The position numbers were made by a program, and so were the translations under genes. The notes under the pieces are model-generated. The model was not told where the DNA came from. It ran no database searches and saw only the letters and a list, made by a program, of their open reading frames with translations. Shown piece by piece: positions 60,926 through 64,000 of a stretch of DNA of 64,000 nucleotides. This DNA comes from Microbulbifer rhizosphaerae (GTDB taxonomy: Bacteria; Pseudomonadota; Gammaproteobacteria; Pseudomonadales; Cellvibrionaceae): positions 372,001 through 436,000 of the forward strand of contig NZ_JACHWZ010000001.1 of assembly GCF_014191725.1 (NCBI RefSeq), written 5' to 3'. How positions within the stretch are numbered: position 1 is the stretch's first letter; the number at the start of each line of letters is the position of its first letter.

Positions 60926-61360
60926 GTGAAGATACAGCAAGCCTCCGCAAGCCTGCCATCCGACGGTTTTCCTCCGGCGCCTTGCACACTCGAGCGGGGG
61001 CTGGCCGACTGTAAAGAAAACTCGATGGGCGAGCGTCTGGAACAGGTATTGCGCGCGCGCAAAGTGCGCAAGGTATACCCGCTGGCACTGGAACTCGGCG
61101 TAAACGAAAGCTGTATCAGCCGTTGGCGCCGGGATGGGGCTATCTCCACCGATAATGCCATCAGGCTGTGCCGGATACTGGATGTTTCGCTGGACTGGCT
61201 GCTGTGCGGGCGCGGGCAGATGGACCAGCACAAAGGGCGCAGTATCAGCGACGAGGAGTACGCGGTGATCGAGGCCCTGCGCCTCCTGCCGGGCGAGGCG
61301 CGCCATTCAATTCTCAATCTTTTTGCGGCCATTGATTCGCGCCTGGATAACGGATCGTAA
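60926..61360 (+). CDS. CI-repressor-like HTH protein
   Basis: A protein of about 144 aa. The part from MGERLEQVLRARKVRKVYPL is a CI-type HTH (ALELGVNESCISRWRRDG, then NAIRLCRILDVSLDWLLCGRG), similar to the N-terminal domain of phage CI repressors (PF07022). It lacks a peptidase-like C-terminal domain, so SOS-type cleavage is not expected. The C-terminal helix reads ISDEEYAVIEALRLLPGEA. The start at GTG 60926 has GAGG six bases ahead; ATG 61024 would give the domain alone and is possible. A terminator follows, so it ends the cluster and may feed back on it. Confidence 0.8.
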   Translation: MKIQQASASLPSDGFPPAPCTLERGLADCKENSMGERLEQVLRARKVRKVYPLALELGVNESCISRWRRDGAISTDNAIRLCRILDVSLDWLLCGRGQMDQHKGRSISDEEYAVIEALRLLPGEARHSILNLFAAIDSRLDNGS

Positions 61361-61379
61361 CCGAACCCCCTTCGTTTAC

Positions 61380-61413
61380 CGTGCCATGATATTTCCTGCG
61401 GCACGGATTTTTT
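61380..61413 (+). terminator. Rho-independent terminator ending the tail-related cluster
   Basis: CCGTGCC, 14-base loop, GGCACGG, then ATTTTTT. Confidence 0.85.
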
Positions 61414-61563
61414 ATGCTGAGTGAATACGCGGATTATTCCAGGATATCGCGTGTTTGCGGGTTCAGAAATTTTCTTTTTTTTATGCAATTTATTTGGTTT
61501 TATTTGGTTTTCCAGAGAATCTGTTTTCAAAACTTACGAAAGATCATGCGTTAGTATTTCTGT

Positions 61564-61583
61564 GGTTAAAAATATTTTTAACC
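61564..61583. promoter_or_regulatory. Perfect 20-bp AT-rich palindrome before a lipoprotein gene
   Basis: GGTTAAAAATATTTTTAACC, 31 bases before the start codon, in an AT-rich spacer. Likely a regulator-binding site overlapping the promoter. The rest of the 61414-61563 spacer is AT-rich with a TTATTTGGTTT direct repeat and no gene. Confidence 0.5.
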
Positions 61584-61614
61584 TATTTTGTTAACGACTA
61601 TTGAGGACTGTTTT

Positions 61615-62028
61615 ATGAAGACTTTCAACAGATCTATGGTGTATCTGACACCCTTTCTATTAATATCTCTGATCGGCTGCTCCACCAATGTAGATGTGGT
61701 GGGAGACCCGGGCTGCGCCTATACGCAAGACAGCTATGATCACGTCTATCCTCGTCATTGTGATACGAGTGTATTTACTTCGAAAAGCAAGTTCGGTGGT
61801 GCCGGTGCACGCTACTGCAACGGCCTGCCCGGCGGACAGGAGCTGTGCGATACGGTACAGGCCGCTCCTGACCGGCGCACGGTACAGCCGGACGGGCGTA
61901 TCTGCTACGATAAAAACATGGGGCACGTCATCGGCACCAGTGGCGAGCAGTGGGCCCGTGTAGTGATCAAGCCGGGCACCGGAGAGGTGGTTACCCAGTT
62001 CCCTGAAAACAGCGCCGGTTGCCGGTAG
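61615..62028 (+). CDS. Small lipoprotein of unknown function
   Basis: A 137-aa protein with a lipoprotein signal peptide (MKTFNRSMVYLTPFLLISLIGC), lipobox LIGC. The mature part contains eight further cysteines spread along the sequence (for example GCAYTQD, RHCDTS, RYCNGLPGG, ELCDTV, RICYDK, AGCR), which suggests disulfides in the periplasm or outer membrane. The ATG at 61615 follows TTGAGGA. It is not similar to any family that I can name. A 20-bp palindrome lies just upstream. Confidence 0.75.
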   Translation: MKTFNRSMVYLTPFLLISLIGCSTNVDVVGDPGCAYTQDSYDHVYPRHCDTSVFTSKSKFGGAGARYCNGLPGGQELCDTVQAAPDRRTVQPDGRICYDKNMGHVIGTSGEQWARVVIKPGTGEVVTQFPENSAGCR

Positions 62029-62174
62029 GGCGACTGTGGTAGGGAAGGGCGTGGGAGCCTGTTGGCTTCCGCGCCAGCTGCCAAAAAATCTAGAAGTAAA
62101 TATCTTTCAACTGGAGTCCTTATACTGAAGAAGTTTCCAGGTATGAGACTTTACTGTCAAAGGTCCTGGTATTT

Positions 62175-62528
62175 ATGGCTCGGGATATCTTTCTACTGGA
62201 CACACCTTCCCTGGACAGCGATGCCGTGGCAGCCGGTCGGCGGGCCGAGTCGATGTCCGGCGTCGGGGACGAGGACTGGAAGCGGCTGTATCCTTTGATA
62301 CACAAACTGCAGGCCCGCTGTCCCTTGCTCTGGAAAATCTGGCAGCATCAGCAGGGAGCGGATGCGGATGCACTGATAGAGCGTGCGGAGCTTATTGACC
62401 TGAGTGCGGAACTACAGGTCTTGAGGGCTGCAGTTCCGCCGAGCGAACGCCAGCAGGTTGAGTCCATGATACTTTTATGCATGGAGGCGGAAGACCGCAA
62501 CCGCCATATCGCGTTTGTCGCCGATTGA
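62175..62528 (+). CDS. Unknown protein, 117 aa, helical
   Basis: I do not recognise this protein. It begins MARDIFLLDTPSLDSDAVAAG and is mostly helical and charged, with no signal peptide or membrane segment. The middle (WKRLYPLIHKLQARCPLLWK) is amphipathic and has some hydrophobic face. The upstream ribosome site is weak (AAAGG about eleven bases ahead). Codon choice is like that of neighbouring genes. It is convergent with the next lipoprotein gene. Confidence 0.6.
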   Translation: MARDIFLLDTPSLDSDAVAAGRRAESMSGVGDEDWKRLYPLIHKLQARCPLLWKIWQHQQGADADALIERAELIDLSAELQVLRAAVPPSERQQVESMILLCMEAEDRNRHIAFVAD

Positions 62529-62552
62529 ACTGTCTAGATGGCATCTGGTTAG

Positions 62553-63068
62553 TCAAGGCTTGCCGCCTATACCGTGACACTGGCCGCTGCCTTGCGCCCA
62601 ATTTTCGATAGCTTCGGCAATAGGGGCGTAGTGCTTGGCGGTGTAAAAGTCGAGCCGTACCTTGTTGGGCTGGGCTTTGGTCACGTCCGCCGCCAGCAGG
62701 TAGAGCCCTCCTTCCGATTGCATATAGGTGCCGGTGTGGTGTTGCTGCACGGTCACCTCCGCCTTGTCGGGACTCACGATTTCAATGCGCTGGTTGTTGG
62801 TTACTGTGCTGGAAGAGGCGAGGTTTCCTCTTACGGAGGTCTGGGTATAGCCTTCCGGTACGCATTGGTTCAGTCTGTTCTCGATATTGGCGACCACCGC
62901 TTCGAAGGATCGGTTGACTTCCTTGCTGTAGATCAGCTTTTGGGAAGAGCCGAGGCCGTTATGGTTCTGGATCAGTTCGATATAGTGAGAGCGCGATTGG
63001 GGCACGGTGCCGCAGGCGGTCAGGGTGGCAGCTGCTGCCAGTAACAGCAGGATGGTTGCGTGTTTCAT
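62553..63068 (-). CDS. Putative lipoprotein, 171 aa
   Basis: A lipoprotein signal peptide is clear (MKHATILLLLAAAATLTAC, lipobox LTAC). The mature sequence contains a beta-rich region (RIEIVSPDKAEVTVQQHHTG, then KVRLDFYTAKHYAPIAEAIEN). I cannot name a family. The start follows GAGACAGCC on the minus strand. A longer frame upstream (MSLSQHHQRI) has no ribosome site and would bury the signal peptide. A perfect CRP-type site lies about 118-133 bases upstream. Confidence 0.75.
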   Translation of the reverse strand: MKHATILLLLAAAATLTACGTVPQSRSHYIELIQNHNGLGSSQKLIYSKEVNRSFEAVVANIENRLNQCVPEGYTQTSVRGNLASSSTVTNNQRIEIVSPDKAEVTVQQHHTGTYMQSEGGLYLLAADVTKAQPNKVRLDFYTAKHYAPIAEAIENWAQGSGQCHGIGGKP

Positions 63069-63185
63069 GGCTGTCTCGTTGTGGATTCTTTGATGGTGCT
63101 GCGAGAGGCTCACTTCTGGGTTATTGCCTCTGGTTACGGATTATTAGCTGTCGCACAATTGCTGGTCATGTCGCGACTTTTATTG

Positions 63186-63201
63186 TGTGACATATGTCAC
63201 A
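63186..63201. promoter_or_regulatory. CRP/Vfr-type binding site
   Basis: TGTGACATATGTCACA: exact TGTGA-N6-TCACA with a fully palindromic centre, 118 bases upstream of the lipoprotein start on the minus strand. Confidence 0.65.
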
Positions 63202-63295
63202 TTTTGGAGGCTTTTAAGAGCCTGCTTTGAAGTCTTCAAAAATTGGATCTCAGTACGAGCCGGGGTGAGCTTCGTGCAAGACTCCAAACGGGCTC

Positions 63296-64000
63296 CTACC
63301 ACCGATTGGTGATCCACAGGGTCTGGTAGGGCTCCAGGGTTACCGACGCAGACATGTCATCGAAGAATTCATTGCTGATGAGATCTTTCCAGTGCTCGGT
63401 GCCGATCAGGTTGATGCTGGATAGCAGTACCACCTGCGGTTCGTCGGAGATATTGTTCAGGCAGAAGATACTCTGTCGCCGATCCATACTTTGCCGCCAG
63501 AAGGCAAAAATCTGGTCGCCCAGATGCAGGGTGAACTGGGTTGCGTTGGGGTGGAAGGCGGGCTGTTCCCGCCTTATCTGGATCAGGTTGCGAAGCTGAT
63601 AGAAGACTTGGTGGTGGTGGCTTTTCCGATCGGCGATTTTTCTGTTGAGTTCCGCTTCCTGCCACTGGCGGCGATTGATGGCGCGGTTGTGACCGTGCTC
63701 GTGCATGCGCTGGTAGTCGTTGGTGGTGCCCACCAGGCTGTGCAGGTAGAAGGCCGGGATTCCCTCCAGTGCCAGCATAATGACATGGGCACAGATGAAG
63801 CGCTCGATCTGCCACTGGTCCTCCCCTGCGGTGGTTCCCTTGAGGGCGTCAAACAGGGCTATATTGATTTCGTAGGGCTTTTTGTTGCCGTCATCCAGGG
63901 CCCGCCAGGAAATCTTGCCACCGAAGTTTTCCATGGTCTGGATCAGGGCTTCCTGCTCTTCCTCGCTGAGCAGTCCTTCCGCCGGGCGCAGGCCGATACC
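63296..64000 (-). CDS. GH13 sugar phosphorylase (sucrose/glucosylglycerate phosphorylase-like), C-terminal part
   Basis: The frame is open to the window edge, so the N-terminal catalytic barrel is cut off. About 234 C-terminal residues are visible. They open [19 protein letters not shown], a region typical of the GH13_18 sucrose-phosphorylase group, continue with [20 protein letters not shown] and end in the C-terminal beta domain ([31 protein letters not shown]). Such enzymes phosphorolyse sucrose or glucosylglycerate to glucose 1-phosphate. Which substrate applies cannot be told from this part. The internal Met at 63934 is not a start. Confidence 0.85.
   Translation of the reverse strand, partial: GIGLRPAEGLLSEEEQEALIQTMENFGGKISWRALDDGNKKPYEINIALFDALKGTTAGEDQWQIERFICAHVIMLALEGIPAFYLHSLVGTTNDYQRMHEHGHNRAINRRQWQEAELNRKIADRKSHHHQVFYQLRNLIQIRREQPAFHPNATQFTLHLGDQIFAFWRQSMDRRQSIFCLNNISDEPQVVLLSSINLIGTEHWKDLISNEFFDDMSASVTLEPYQTLWITNRW

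Noticed and set aside
50691-61360. Type VI secretion or extracellular contractile injection system
   Set aside because: The kinase and FHA-type regulator recall T6SS control, but no sheath, tube, baseplate, VgrG or ClpV gene is visible.
50691-61360. Complete prophage
   Set aside because: Only a collar-type and a CI-like protein are phage-related; integrase, terminase, capsid and lysis genes are absent and no att-type direct repeats were found.

Overview
The window is about 64 kb of a GC-rich gammaproteobacterial chromosome. Protein sequences and gene order (leuCDB, asd, asd-like, fimV, truA ... trpF ... accD, folC, dedD, cvpA, purF, metZ) match the block known in Pseudomonas. Several features (TIGR04219-type outer membrane protein, TgpA-type transglutaminase cluster, GH13 sugar phosphorylase, abundant short palindromic repeats) suggest a marine Cellvibrionales-type relative such as Microbulbifer. 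That genus assignment is inference. No rRNA, tRNA or CRISPR array was seen.

Layout. 0-5 kb: thiol, iron and peroxide genes (rhodanese, grxD, bfr, bfd, a 2-Cys peroxiredoxin) with candidate Fur and OxyR sites. 5-15 kb: a serine beta-lactamase-like hydrolase, htpG with a good sigma-32 promoter, gpsA, sixA, folE, prmB and aroC. 15-26 kb: an outer membrane protein, then a LysR regulator divergent from leuCDB, asd, a catalytically dead-looking asd paralogue and fimV. 26-32 kb: truA, then a four-gene minus-strand operon (GntR/YtrA regulator, ABC ATPase, ABC permease, S9 peptidase) sitting between truA and trpF. 32-41.5 kb: trpF-trpB-trpA-accD-folC-dedD-cvpA-purF-metZ. TrpA here has Glu where the catalytic Asp60 of E. 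coli lies. 41.9-45.8 kb: MoxR, DUF58 and TgpA genes. 46-50.7 kb: two MFS transporters, a DUF1080-type secreted protein, a LysR regulator and a 53-aa protein.

50.7-61.4 kb is the most unusual part. An FHA-like sigma-54 activator is followed divergently by a 177-bp MITE-like palindrome and a transmembrane Ser/Thr kinase with a TPR-like half of different base composition. Next come an unknown minus-strand protein and a plus-strand cluster: an unknown 206-aa protein, a 168-aa protein with a PD-(D/E)XK-like motif, a 947-aa unknown protein, a phage tail-collar protein and a CI-like HTH protein. No phage sheath, tube, baseplate, capsid, terminase or integrase gene is visible nearby. A 14-bp-stem inverted repeat and a -24/-12-like sequence lie before the cluster, which suggests control by the sigma-54 activator. 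This is the best candidate for an undescribed system: a kinase-controlled set of tail-derived proteins.

61.6-64 kb: two small lipoproteins, a small unknown protein, a perfect CRP-type site and the 3' end of a GH13 sugar phosphorylase gene running off the window.

At least four families of dispersed palindromic repeats occupy the intergenic spaces. One family begins with TGTAGGAG and supplies the TAG stop codon of truA, trpB and the S9 peptidase gene. Another forms long hairpins that share a conserved loop motif.
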